Shown here: positions 22,642-32,100 of the stretch, piece by piece
Layout: every line of letters starts with the position of its first letter
How positions within the stretch are numbered: the stretch's first letter is position 1
NCBI GenBank assembly: GCA_027487355.1
Contig: JAIYDT010000492.1
Span: 1 to 33,388 of the forward strand
Length of the DNA stretch: 33,388 nt
Direction of reading: 5' to 3'
Source: Verrucomicrobiaceae bacterium
Lineage (GTDB): Bacteria > Verrucomicrobiota > Verrucomicrobiia > Verrucomicrobiales > Akkermansiaceae
Position numbers and translations under genes: made by a program
Notes under the pieces: model-generated
Told to the model about the DNA's origin: nothing
What the model saw: the letters and a program-made list of their open reading frames with translations, nothing else
The model's database searches: none

Positions 22642-23393
22642 TCCCAGTCTGCATTTTCACACATTCCGGGGCCGCCCTGCGTCTGCCGTGGGCGGTCCGT
22701 GGAGTCCTTGTGGTGGGATTGATTCCTGTGGTGTGTCAAGACGGCGGCGACCCATTGCCGCCGCACGTTCTTGGCTGGCTGGCGAGCGAGGGCGTGGAGG
22801 TCAGGACAACGAATTTCCCAAGGCGAGGGAACCTCAACGGGATCGAGTGCGCAGCCGGGATCTGCCGCGAGCTGGAGGCCGCGTGCATCCGTCATGGCTC
22901 AAGTCATGCGATCAAGCTCGATGACGACACGCTGATCGGCGATCCGCAGGTTTTCCTGAACTGGCTTCAGTTTGCGGCCATCGGATTGACCTGGTCTGAG
23001 GGATCGAGGCCGGGGGCGTATGGCTTGGCCTACTGCCTCAGCAGGCAAACCGCCGCCCAGGTAGCGGCCAGCCTTGAGGCATGGCCGGAGATCGACGAGA
23101 CCGCTCCTGAGGACCTCACGATCTGGTGGCTGGCCAAGCACTGCGGCCCTTGCCTCGACCAGCCCTTCGCAACTCGCAGCGGGGCTTGGTCAGCTATGCC
23201 GCACGGCTCTGATGCCCAGGACGCCCTCGCGAGATTCTCTGTTCTCACGGTCGGCAATGTCCCGGCGGGCGGATGGAAGGACCGGGATCGGCAGATCGCA
23301 GGTGAGCTTCGCAGGCTGGTCGAGCACCTCGCCCAACGTCGGCAACGGGGCAGGAACGCCCGGCGCACAGGCCGGGCACAAATCAGAGGCTGA
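22638..23393 (+). CDS. Phage-encoded GT-A glycosyltransferase
   Basis: A 251-aa enzyme. The ATG at 22638 overlaps the tail-tip stop as ATGA; an in-frame ATG at 22629 is the alternative. A Rossmann-like first half (IPVCIFTHSG, GVLVVGLIPVVCQDGG, EVRTTNF) leads to a DDD metal/sugar-nucleotide motif (residues 95-97, HAIKLDDDTLIG). Later come AYGLAYCLSRQTA (~127-139) and TAPEDLTIWWLAKHCG (~155-170), whose ED pair (158-159) resembles the catalytic acid region of fringe/GT31-like enzymes. The last ~40 residues are basic and Arg-rich. Sugar donor and acceptor are unknown. Coupling to the tail-tip gene suggests modification of tail proteins or of the host surface. Confidence 0.7.
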   Translation: MIPVCIFTHSGAALRLPWAVRGVLVVGLIPVVCQDGGDPLPPHVLGWLASEGVEVRTTNFPRRGNLNGIECAAGICRELEAACIRHGSSHAIKLDDDTLIGDPQVFLNWLQFAAIGLTWSEGSRPGAYGLAYCLSRQTAAQVAASLEAWPEIDETAPEDLTIWWLAKHCGPCLDQPFATRSGAWSAMPHGSDAQDALARFSVLTVGNVPAGGWKDRDRQIAGELRRLVEHLAQRRQRGRNARRTGRAQIRG

Positions 23394-23396
23394 GGC

Positions 23397-23440
23397 GAAA
23401 GTTTCTAAAACCTCTACCACTTTTTTCCAAAACGTTTTTG
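23397..23440 (+). other. Candidate prophage right end (two repeats at 22-bp spacing)
   Basis: An A/T-rich stretch in GC-rich DNA with TTTC-T-AAAAC at 23402-23411 and TTTC-C-AAAAC at 23424-23433, exactly 22 bp apart. The 22-bp blocks 23397-23418 and 23419-23440 agree at about 12 positions. Mu transposase binds adjacent ~22-bp sites at the right end (known for Mu). A CA dinucleotide ends at 23429, a possible terminus. The left end is not in the window, so this is a hypothesis. Confidence 0.3.
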
Positions 23441-24317
23441 CGCCCTACGGAGGACCGGCACGACCCTGCTCCACGAGTTGCTGGCACTCGATCAGCGCTT
23501 TGCCTGCCCGACGTTCTACGAGTGTTCCTTCCCGCATCATTTTCTTCTCACCGAGACCCTGATGACTCGCCTGACCAGTCGCTTCTTTCCCATCAAGCGG
23601 GCTCAGGACGAAATGATGGTCACTCTTTCATCTCCCGGCGAAGATGAGATTGGCCTTTCCTGCCTCGGGGCCGGATCGATTTATCAGGCTTCGATGTTTC
23701 CAAGCAGGACCCAGGAAAAGGTGGCCTACCTTGACCTTCTGGATCTCCCGCCCGCAAAGCTCGACCGTTGGAAGCGGGTCTTTCTGCGTTATCTTCGAGA
23801 ACTGGATTACCGCCACGGCAAGCCCCTGGTCTTGAAATCTCCTCCCCACACCGCCCGTGTGAAGACTCTCGTGTCGATGTTTCCCGAGGCGAAGTTCGTG
23901 AACATCGTCCGCGATCCGAGGGTGGTGTTCTCTTCAACGCTGAAGATGTGGAACAACCTGACCCGCATGCTCAGTCTGGAGCTGATCGGTGATTGGAACG
24001 TCGAGGACCCGCTGATCGAGAACTACCGCAAGATGCATGAGCGCCTGCGCGAAGCCCGACCGCTGGTGCCGGCGGGACATTTCAGCGATGTCCGCTTCGA
24101 GGATCTCGTGCGTGATCCCATTGGGGAAATGGAGCGGATCTATCGGGAGCTTGAGCTGGGCGGATTTGATGAGGTGCGTCCGGCGATCGAGGCCTATTTC
24201 GCCAGAAATCGCGAAGTGCGTGGGGGCAGATACGAGCTCACTCCCGATCAAAAACTGAAGGTCGATCGAGGCCTGGCAGAGGTCATCGAGGAAACCGGAT
24301 ACGCGGCCCGGGGCTAG
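23409..24317 (+). CDS. Sulfotransferase without a start codon (5'-truncated, probably broken by the prophage)
   Basis: The open frame has no ATG or GTG before the family's first motif; the first usable start is a TTG at 23478. Directly upstream of that TTG, in frame, is FCALRRTGTTLLHE, whose RTGTT is the 5'-phosphosulfate-binding loop of PAPS sulfotransferases. LVLKSPPHTARVKTLVSMFP and the 3'-phosphate motif VNIVRDPRVVFSSTLKMW follow further down, with a normal C-terminus (DQKLKVDRGLAEVIEETGY). The family moves sulfate from PAPS to a sugar, lipid or protein. The gene body therefore looks intact but its beginning is missing. The most likely cause is prophage insertion near 23.43 kb. A moron gene with a damaged start is possible. 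Confidence 0.72.
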   Translation, partial: NLYHFFPKRFCALRRTGTTLLHELLALDQRFACPTFYECSFPHHFLLTETLMTRLTSRFFPIKRAQDEMMVTLSSPGEDEIGLSCLGAGSIYQASMFPSRTQEKVAYLDLLDLPPAKLDRWKRVFLRYLRELDYRHGKPLVLKSPPHTARVKTLVSMFPEAKFVNIVRDPRVVFSSTLKMWNNLTRMLSLELIGDWNVEDPLIENYRKMHERLREARPLVPAGHFSDVRFEDLVRDPIGEMERIYRELELGGFDEVRPAIEAYFARNREVRGGRYELTPDQKLKVDRGLAEVIEETGYAARG

Positions 24318-24409
24318 TCCTGAACCATCCTTGCCAGCTGCCTTGATTCCGCTGGCCCAATTGTTGCTGGAACTTGCGGAGAAGCAGCCTTACATCCAGC
24401 GCACCCTCC

Positions 24410-25813
24410 ATGAGCGACGAAGAACTCGATACCCACCAGAAAGCCCTGCGCATCAACCTCGATCCGCGCTGGTATGGCACGTTCGCCGAAATCGGAGCTG
24501 GCCAGGAGGTCGTCCGCTGGTTCTTCCGGGTCGGCGCGGCCGCTGGCACGGTGGCGAAAAGCATCTCCGCCTACGACATGACTGTCAGTGATGCCATCTA
24601 CGGCTCAGGCGATCGCTACGTCTCCCGCACCCGGCTCCAGGCCATGCTCGATCGCGAGTTTTCCCTCAACGTCGAGCGCCTCAGCGAACGCCGCGGCGAT
24701 CAGACCGCCTTCTTTGCCTTCGCCGACACCGTCGTTGCCCGCAGCTACAAGGGCGGCAACGAATGCCACGGCTGGATGGGTGTGAAATTCCAGTCCCGCC
24801 CGCATGATGAGCCCAGTCAGATCCTGATCCATGTTCGCATGCTCGACACCGAGGCATCCCTCCAACAGGAAGCCCTCGGCGTGGTCGGCGTTAACCTTCT
24901 GTACGGTGCCTTCTTTTTTCATCACGACCCCGAAGCCCTCCTCGAAAGCCTCCTCGACAAGCTCACCACCGGCCGCATCGAGATCGATGTCATCGAGTTC
25001 CGCGGCATCGAGTTCCGCTCGGTGGACAACCGCCTCATCAGTCTCAAGCTCGTCCAGCTCGGCCTCAGTGGAGTCGCCATGTTTGGCCCGAACCACGAGG
25101 TCCTGCAACCCTCCGAGGCACTCTACAAAAAGGCCGTCCTTGTCGAGCGCGGCAGCTTTCGCCCACCCACGCACGTCAACTTCGACATGCTCGAGTGCGC
25201 GCTGGAAAAGTTCAAGGCGGACCCCGCCGTCGAGGGCAAGGAGGTCCTGCCGCTCTTCGAGCTCACGATGCGCAACCTCCTCGCCGGTGGAGACGACATC
25301 GACCGCCGCGACTTCCTCGCCCGCGCCGATCTCCTCGCCGCCTGCGGCATGACCGTGCTGATCTCCGACTACTTCGAATACTACCGCCTCGCCGCCTACC
25401 TCGCCTGGCGGACCAAGGAGCGCATCGGCATCGTCCTCGGCGTCCCCAGCCTCACCGAACTCTTCGAGGAAAAGTACTACACCCAACTTCCCGGCGGCAT
25501 CCTCGAGTCCTTCGGCCGCCTCTTCAAGAACGACCTCAAGCTCTACGTCTATCCGCTGCTCGACGCGGCCACCAGCAAGCTCACCACAGTCGAGAACCTC
25601 GACGTCTCTCCCGAACTCCGCAAACTCTACGGCTACCTCGCCGACCGCGGCAGCTTCGTCGGGCTCGACAACTACAACCCCGAGTATCTGAAAATCTTCT
25701 CCCGCGACGTCCTCAAGAAAATCGCCGCCGGCGACGAAGCCTGGCAGGACATGGTCCCCGCTGGCGTCTCCGATCTTATCCGGAAACGAAAGTTCTTCGG
25801 CTGCAAAGGCTGA
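24410..25813 (+). CDS. Conserved ~470-aa protein of unknown function (often mislabelled in databases)
   Basis: A 467-aa protein from ATG 24410 (MSDEELDTHQKALRINLDPRWYG); the upstream TTG at 24374 adds 12 unconserved residues. I recognise the family from memory by AEIGAGQEVVRWFFRVGAAAGTVAKSISAYDM, DAIYGSGDRYVSR, ECHGWMGVKFQ, TVLISDYFEYYRLAAYLA and FSRDVLKKIAAGD. Members are sometimes labelled TonB-dependent receptor or nicotinate-nucleotide adenylyltransferase. The absence of a signal peptide, beta-barrel strands or HIGH motif argues against both. It is predicted cytosolic. The gene is host-type, starts without an SD and is followed by a palindromic repeat. The function is not known to me. Confidence 0.75.
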   Translation: MSDEELDTHQKALRINLDPRWYGTFAEIGAGQEVVRWFFRVGAAAGTVAKSISAYDMTVSDAIYGSGDRYVSRTRLQAMLDREFSLNVERLSERRGDQTAFFAFADTVVARSYKGGNECHGWMGVKFQSRPHDEPSQILIHVRMLDTEASLQQEALGVVGVNLLYGAFFFHHDPEALLESLLDKLTTGRIEIDVIEFRGIEFRSVDNRLISLKLVQLGLSGVAMFGPNHEVLQPSEALYKKAVLVERGSFRPPTHVNFDMLECALEKFKADPAVEGKEVLPLFELTMRNLLAGGDDIDRRDFLARADLLAACGMTVLISDYFEYYRLAAYLAWRTKERIGIVLGVPSLTELFEEKYYTQLPGGILESFGRLFKNDLKLYVYPLLDAATSKLTTVENLDVSPELRKLYGYLADRGSFVGLDNYNPEYLKIFSRDVLKKIAAGDEAWQDMVPAGVSDLIRKRKFFGCKG

Positions 25814-25814
25814 C

Positions 25815-25839
25815 GAGCGGCGACATTCCTGTCGCCAGC
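25815..25839 (-). repeat. 25-nt palindromic (REP-like) element, host copy
   Basis: GGCGACA (25819-25825), loop TTCC, TGTCGCC (25830-25836), with the same short flanks as the phage copy at 11801-11825 but reversed; 25 of 25 nt match. It begins 2 bp after the stop of the 467-aa gene, so it may act as a transcription end or mRNA stabiliser there. Confidence 0.8.
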
Positions 25840-26101
25840 AACCTCGCGCAGAAGGCCCAGTCTCATCGCTTGGTCCGGGCCTTCGGCTTCGGATACAGAA
25901 TCCGCTTCTCCGTTTTTCCACAAGCTCGCGGTAAGTCTCTGAAGACAACCTTTCCGTAACCAGCTTCCGGATTGCCGAGGTCACGGAAAACAGTCGTCAT
26001 CCGGAAGAGATCCGCTAGCCTTCAGGCGATTTCGTTTTGTTTGTCCATGTTGACCAGTCGCCGGAAGAGCCGGTGGGCTGGCTGTTCCATTGTTTCCGAT
26101 C
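25840..26101 (+). promoter_or_regulatory. Intergenic region upstream of the giant secreted protein
   Basis: 262 bp without a convincing gene. CTTCCGGAT (25964-25972) and ATCCGGAAG (25999-26007) form a perfect 9-bp inverted repeat 26 nt apart. CCGGAAGAG at 26001-26009 recurs at 26061-26069, exactly 60 bp on. These could be operator sites. No SD precedes the ATG at 26102, and no clear -10/-35 pair was found. Confidence 0.35.
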
Positions 26102-29100
26102 ATGAATGCTCTCAAACCCATCCGCGCCTTTTTGAAGCTTGCCGCCACTTGGCTTTTCCCGGGCCTGGCACTCGCCCAGTACAACTACTTCAATGTTCCG
26201 AGCAATTCGGACTGCATCATGCAGGACTACCGCTCGCCGAACGTGCCCGGAGGGATTTATGATGCGATGCATCAGGATTATGTGAGCAGTTCGGACGGTG
26301 GCTCTGGTTATTTCTACGGCGGGTACACCCACCAGAACAACGGCGGCACCAACACCCTGGTGCAGTATGTCTGCTGGCCCGCGAGCGGTGGTTTCGCCCC
26401 GTATTCGCAGCAGATTCCGACTTTTGCCGGAACCAACATGGTCGGCTACGCCCAGATCGGCGAGGGCAGCAGTTGCGCGATCAAGGGCTACTGGCCGCAG
26501 TTCAGCTCGAACCTCTGGACCCGCGAGGTGGTCCGCTACTGGCAACCGGCGGATGGCACGCCGCACGTCGGCTATCAGGGCATGTGGATGAAGGATCCGA
26601 CGACCGGTTTCTGGCATCATCTTGGCACCTTCATGTATCCCTTCGCCGTCACCGGGGTGAACGGCATGGCCGGCTGGCAGGAGAACTTCGTTGGCTACAC
26701 CGGAGATTACAAGGTCGCCCGGGCCGGCGGCTACTATCACAAAAGCGGGGCCTGGCAGCGCGCCAACCAGATCAGTTTCACCTCGAACGGAAAGACCTAC
26801 TCCACCACGGACGCCACCTATCCGACCAGTTTCGCCCAGTCCGATGTCGGGCCGACGTTCTCGGCCCAATACAACAATCCGAACACCGTCACGCTGGCCG
26901 ACCAGCCCGCCCTGCCGACCTTTGATCCGATCGTGATCAACAGCTCGACCGCCACCGTCAGCGGCTCGCAGCTTCTCGTGCAGTGGCAGATGCCGCTGAC
27001 CAGTTCGCCGCAACTCAGCTACAAGATCGAGGTCTTCAACAACTCCGCCTACACCGGTTCGGCGGCGATCACCTTCACCGACAATGAGCCGGACACCCGA
27101 CAGAAGCTCCTGAACATCTCCGGCGTCGCCACGCCCTATGTGCGGCTGACCATCACCGATATCTTTTATAACAACAGCACGCCAGTCCTCATCACCCCGA
27201 CCACCGCCACCCTCAGTCCGGCGACTTCGGTCTCCGGCGCGGTCGCGGGATTGAACTACAAGTACTACCAGGCCGCCTCCGGCACCTGGACCGTGCTGCC
27301 GGATTTCACCGCTCTTACCGCCACCCGTCAGGGTGCGGTGAACTTCCCGGATGTGACACCGCGGTTGCGGCGCACGAATTATGGGTTCACCTACACCGGT
27401 TACTTCAATGCCGCCACCAGCGGTCTGTATGCGTTCACCCTGCGATCCGGGGATGGCAGTGCGCTGGTCATCGATGGAACGACGGTCATCGACTTCGATG
27501 GCCTGCATGACTCCACCCAGTTCAAGAGCGGTGGCATCGCCCTGGCCGCCGGACCCCACACGCTCACGCTGCGCTATTTCAGGGGAAATCCTCCCGGAGT
27601 GAACACCACCGTTTACAACGACGGCATCGGCCTTTCCTACGAAGGTCCGGGAATCAACGCCGCCGATGTGCCCGCCTCCGCCTTCACGCGGGTGGCCGCC
27701 GGCAGCGAGCCGAGTGTCGCTCTAACAGCTCCGGCCAACAACGCATCGGTGATCAACTCCAGCACCGGCGTCAGTGCCGCGGTCACCGCCAACGGGGCCA
27801 CGATCAACAGCGTCCAGTATTTCCTGACCGACAACTACTCCTACTACCCAAGGCCCAACAAGGCACCGGATTACTTCGTGGGCCAGGATGCCACGGCTCC
27901 CTACGACCTGAGCTCGATGGTCTGGACGTCGGCCAGCAACCCGATCCGCGCCCGCGTGGTTTACAACGGCACGAACACCATCGACTCGCCTGCCATTTCC
28001 ATCACCACCACGAACCCCTCCCTTGGCGACTGGATCTGGAATCCCCTGGAAATGCACAACTATCCATCCGGAGCCAGCGTGCAGGGAAACAAGGTCTCCA
28101 TGATCGGTGACGGCATGAACCTGATGAGTCGTCAGGTCACCGGCGATTGCACCTTGATCGGCCGGCTCGCCGACATCACTCCGAACACTGCCGGGCCCGA
28201 CGGCATTTTACCGGAAGGCGATTGGCGCGGAGGGATCATCCTCCGCAGCAATGCCAACACGACCATCGGCGAGCCACTCGGCAACGGCAGCGGCACCCGA
28301 TTCGTGGCGCTCTTCAGCTCAGTGGACGGCGGCACCTATTTCCAGGACGATTCGATGACCAACGGCAACGGCGATGCCAACCGCTGGTCCTCGAATCTCG
28401 GCGGCAGCAACAAATGGTACAAGATCCAGCGGGTGGGAAACCTGTTCACCAGTTATGTGTCGGCGGACGGCGTAACCTGGAATGCGGTCAACAGCATCAC
28501 CATCGCGAACTTCGGCGCCACGATCCATGCCGGTGTCTTCATCCATGCGGTGCAGTCCTTCAACCCCAACCTCCATCGCGCCAGCTTCGATGGCTTCAGC
28601 CTGACGGGCGCGGCCGTCGTCGGGCCGGCCAGTGTCTCCATCAGTCCGCAATCCACGGCCGTGGTTAAAGGCATGCCGGTCACCTTCTCGGCATCTGTCA
28701 TCGGCCCGGTGCCGACAGGCTATCAATGGAAGTTCAACGGCACCGACATTCCCGGTGCCACATCTTCCACCTACACGATCCCGTCCGTCGCCGCCGCGAA
28801 TGCCGGCAGCTACTCGGTCGTGGCCAATGCCGTGACCAGCTCCGCCGCGGACCTGACGATCAGCACTCCGCCTGGATCCGGTGTGTGGACCAATGCCGCC
28901 GGCGGACCCTGGACAACGACCGGAAACTGGAGCGGCAACTCCATCGCCAGTGGCACGGATGCGGTGGCCGATTTCAGCACCCTGAGCTTCACGGCCAATG
29001 CCGCCGTCACCCTCAATGGTGCGAGGACCGTTGGCGCGATGGTGTTTGATGACCTCGATGCCACGAAGAACACTTGGACGGTCAGCCAGAATACCAGCGG

Positions 29101-32100
29101 ATCCCTGACCCTCGCCACGAGCAGCGGAACGCCCGCGATCTCGACCAATGTTCCCACCACGATCAGTGCGGTGGTCGCCGGAACCCAGGGGATGTTCAAG
29201 AATGGAACGGGAGCGCTGACGCTTTCCGGAGCAAGCACGATTACCGGAACCGTGCAGGTGACGGGAGGCACCCTGGAGGTCTCCAACAAATCCGGCGACT
29301 GTCCCTACAGCGTGAGTTCTGGGGCGACCCTCAAGATCGGCTACAACACCGGTGGTGGATACGCGAACACCAACCTGGTGATCAACGGCGACGGGGTGGC
29401 GGCGACCACGGGCTTCTACCTCGCGGGTGGAAGGACCTACAATGCCAGCGGCCAGATCATCCTCCAGGCCGCGCCGACGACGATCCGTCAATACGGCAGC
29501 GGACTGGCAAAGATCGGCACCTTTGATGTCAACGGCAACGGGCTCTGGTGCACCGCCAACGCCTCGGGTTCCGTCATCGATGCCAACGTCCAGATCGTCA
29601 GTTCGGGATTCGGCATGTCGATGGACATCGATCCCGGTGCAAGCACGCTGACCGGTGACCTCACGATCAACGGATCCCTGAACATCGGAAGCCTTGGCTT
29701 TTACAAGCGTGGACCCGGTTCCGTCCTCTTGAAAGGCGCGGCAACCACCAGCAACACGGCTGTCAGGGCGCTGGAAGGATCCGTGCTCTGCGGAGCCACC
29801 AACTGCCTGGGAACCGCGGCCGCAGTCCCGGTCTCCTCCGGTGCGAAGCTTTCCTTGAACGGCTACAGCCAGACCGTGGCCTCGGTCACCGGTTCGGCGG
29901 GCGGAACGATCTCGTTCGATGGCGCGAACACCCTCACCGCCACCACGGCGACCCTCGGCGGAGCCTTGCAGATGACGGTCAACAAAGGCGCAACGCCAAG
30001 CAGCAGTCGTCTGGTCAGCACCAATGCCCTCGCGTATGCGGGAACACTTTCGATTGCAATCCAAGGGGCCACTCCCCTCGCTCAGGGCGACTCCTTCCAG
30101 CTCTTCAGCGCCCCGAGTTACAGCGGATCATTCACCAGCATCGCCCTGCCCAATCTGCCGGTTGGTCTCGCGTGGGACACCAGCGCGATCGCCACCACCG
30201 GGTCGATCAGCATCATTTCCGCAGGAAACAGCCAGTGGAATGGTGGCGGAGCGGACACCAACTGGAGCAGCGCCCTGAACTGGAATGGGGTGGCACCCGC
30301 CAACAACCAGGTGCTGACCTTTGCCGGAACCACCCGTCCGACTTCGGTCAACAACCTCCTGACCTCCGTGGGCCGGATTGTGTTCAGCAACGGCGGCTTC
30401 TCGCTCTCTGGCACGGCGGTCACGCTTCAATGGGGCATCGTCCACCAGGCGGGAAACAACACCTGGGGAGTGCCCACGACATTGCTCGCCCCGCAGTCCT
30501 ATACCAGCGACGCAGGCACCCTGACCATCAGCGGAACCACCGCGAACGGCGGATTCGATCTCACCCTGGATGGAGCAGGAAATCATACGGTCTCGGGCGT
30601 GATCTCGGGCACGGGCGGTCTGGTGAAAAGCGGCACCGGCACGGCGGCGCTCTCCGCCAAGAACACCTACACCGGCCTCACCACGATCAACGGCGGCGTC
30701 CTCAATCTAACAGGCAATGGCGGCAGCACCGGCACCATCCGCGGCACCGCCACCGTCAACTCCGGAGGAACCCTTCGTCTCAGCACCGGTGACGCCACCG
30801 GCTACAGCGGGGGATCCGCGGCGCTGACCGTGATCAATCTAACAGGTGGCACGCTCAACGTGAACACCACCTCCAACCAGACGCTCGGCAGCGCCGTCAT
30901 CAACATGACCGGCGGCACCATCAGCGGACTCAGTGGCGGCAACATCGACTTCTTCGGCGGCGGTTCGGCCCTCAACACCTTCGCCTCCAGCACCACCTCG
31001 GTCATCAGCGGCGTCCAGCTTTCGCCCCTGCGCCAGGGCAGCACGACCTTCAACGTGGCCGCCGGGACCACGGCCTCGGGCATTGATCTCGACATCTCCT
31101 CCGTCCTGAAAGGCGCTGCCGCCGGCGATGCGGTCGGGGGCGTGCTGTTCAAGGATGGAGCCGGAACGATGAGGCTTTCCGGTGCCAATACCTACGCGCG
31201 GGCCACGACGGTCAGCGCCGGAACCCTTCTCGTGAACGGATCACTCGCGGCGGGCAGCACGGTGACGGTCTCGACGGGCGCGACGTTGGGCGGAAGCGGC
31301 ACGATCAATGGGCCCACCACCGTGTCCAGCGGCGGAGTCATCGCCCCGGGAAGCCTCGGACTGGGCACCCTGACCCTCAACAACACGCTTTCTCTTTCCG
31401 GAACAGCAAGGATGGAGATCGGCAAGACCGGCCCGACTCTGACCACCGACCGGATCAGCGGACTGACCACCGTGACCTACGGGGGAACCCTTGAGGTAAC
31501 GAAAACCGGAACCACCGATCTGGTGGCGGGGGATTCGTTCCAGTTGTTCAGCGCGACCACCCGCACGGGTTCCTTTTCAACCATCAGTCTCCCGGTTCTG
31601 ACCACAGGGCTGGTCTGGGACACCACCGCGCTTTCCACCACCGGAACCATCGTGGTGGCAAAGGGCCCCCAGACCATCAGCTTTGATGCCCTCGCCGGGA
31701 AAACGTTTGGCGATGCGGCTTTCATCCTGACCGCCACGGCCAGCTCCGGACTTCCCGTTAGCTATTCGAGTTCCAACACCTCGGTCGCCACGGTTTCTGG
31801 AAGTACGGTGACAATCGTAGGTGCGGGCTCGACGACGATCACCGCCTCGCAGTCGGGCAATGCAAGTTACCTGGCCGCCACAAGTGTCCTGCAGACCCTC
31901 ACGGTCGGGAAGGCCGCGCAGACCATCAGTTTCGGAATCCTGGCGGCAAAGACCTTCGGGAATGCGGCCTTCAGCCTCACTGGGACCTCAAGCTCCGGTC
32001 TTTCCGTCAGCTATTCGAGTTCGAACACGGCCGTCGCAACCGTTTCCGGCAGCACCGTGACCATCGTCGGTGCCGGTTCGACCACGATCACCGCCTCCCA

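Larger units (their letters stand above)
1..23429 (+). mobile_element. Mu-like prophage, right part (lysis, packaging, head, tail)
   Basis: The gene order HTH regulator, holin/endolysin, gp25-like, gp26-like, gp27-like, gp28-like terminase, gp29-like portal, protease/scaffold, decoration, capsid, gp36-like matches the late half of phage Mu and its relatives. All genes run in one direction with frequent 4-bp stop/start overlaps. The left end, transposase and repressor are outside the window, so transposition itself is inferred from the head and packaging type. The right end is placed near 23429, where coding for a phage glycosyltransferase stops and a start-less sulfotransferase frame begins. 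That boundary is uncertain by tens of bases. No tail sheath gene is visible, which points to a siphovirus-type tail. Confidence 0.85.

Noticed and set aside
23421-23427. T-TTT-TTC slippery heptamer in the frame just before the sulfotransferase
   Set aside because: A -1 slip there would enter the sulfotransferase frame, but the upstream glycosyltransferase already stops at 23393 in the sulfotransferase frame itself and the donor frame has no supported start. Prophage junction explains the arrangement more simply.
24410-25813. Naming the 467-aa protein a TonB-dependent receptor
   Set aside because: No signal peptide, plug domain or barrel strands; the name appears to be a propagated database error.
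25863-26000. 45-codon minus-strand frame with VFRDL repeated twice
   Set aside because: No SD, no family recognised, and it spans a region better explained as upstream control DNA; kept only as a weak possibility.
28319-30064. 581-aa open frame on the minus strand (also 26015-27559 and 24605-25984, minus)
   Set aside because: These lie opposite well-supported + strand proteins and have Arg/Gly/Asp-rich, motif-free translations typical of antisense shadows in GC-rich DNA.
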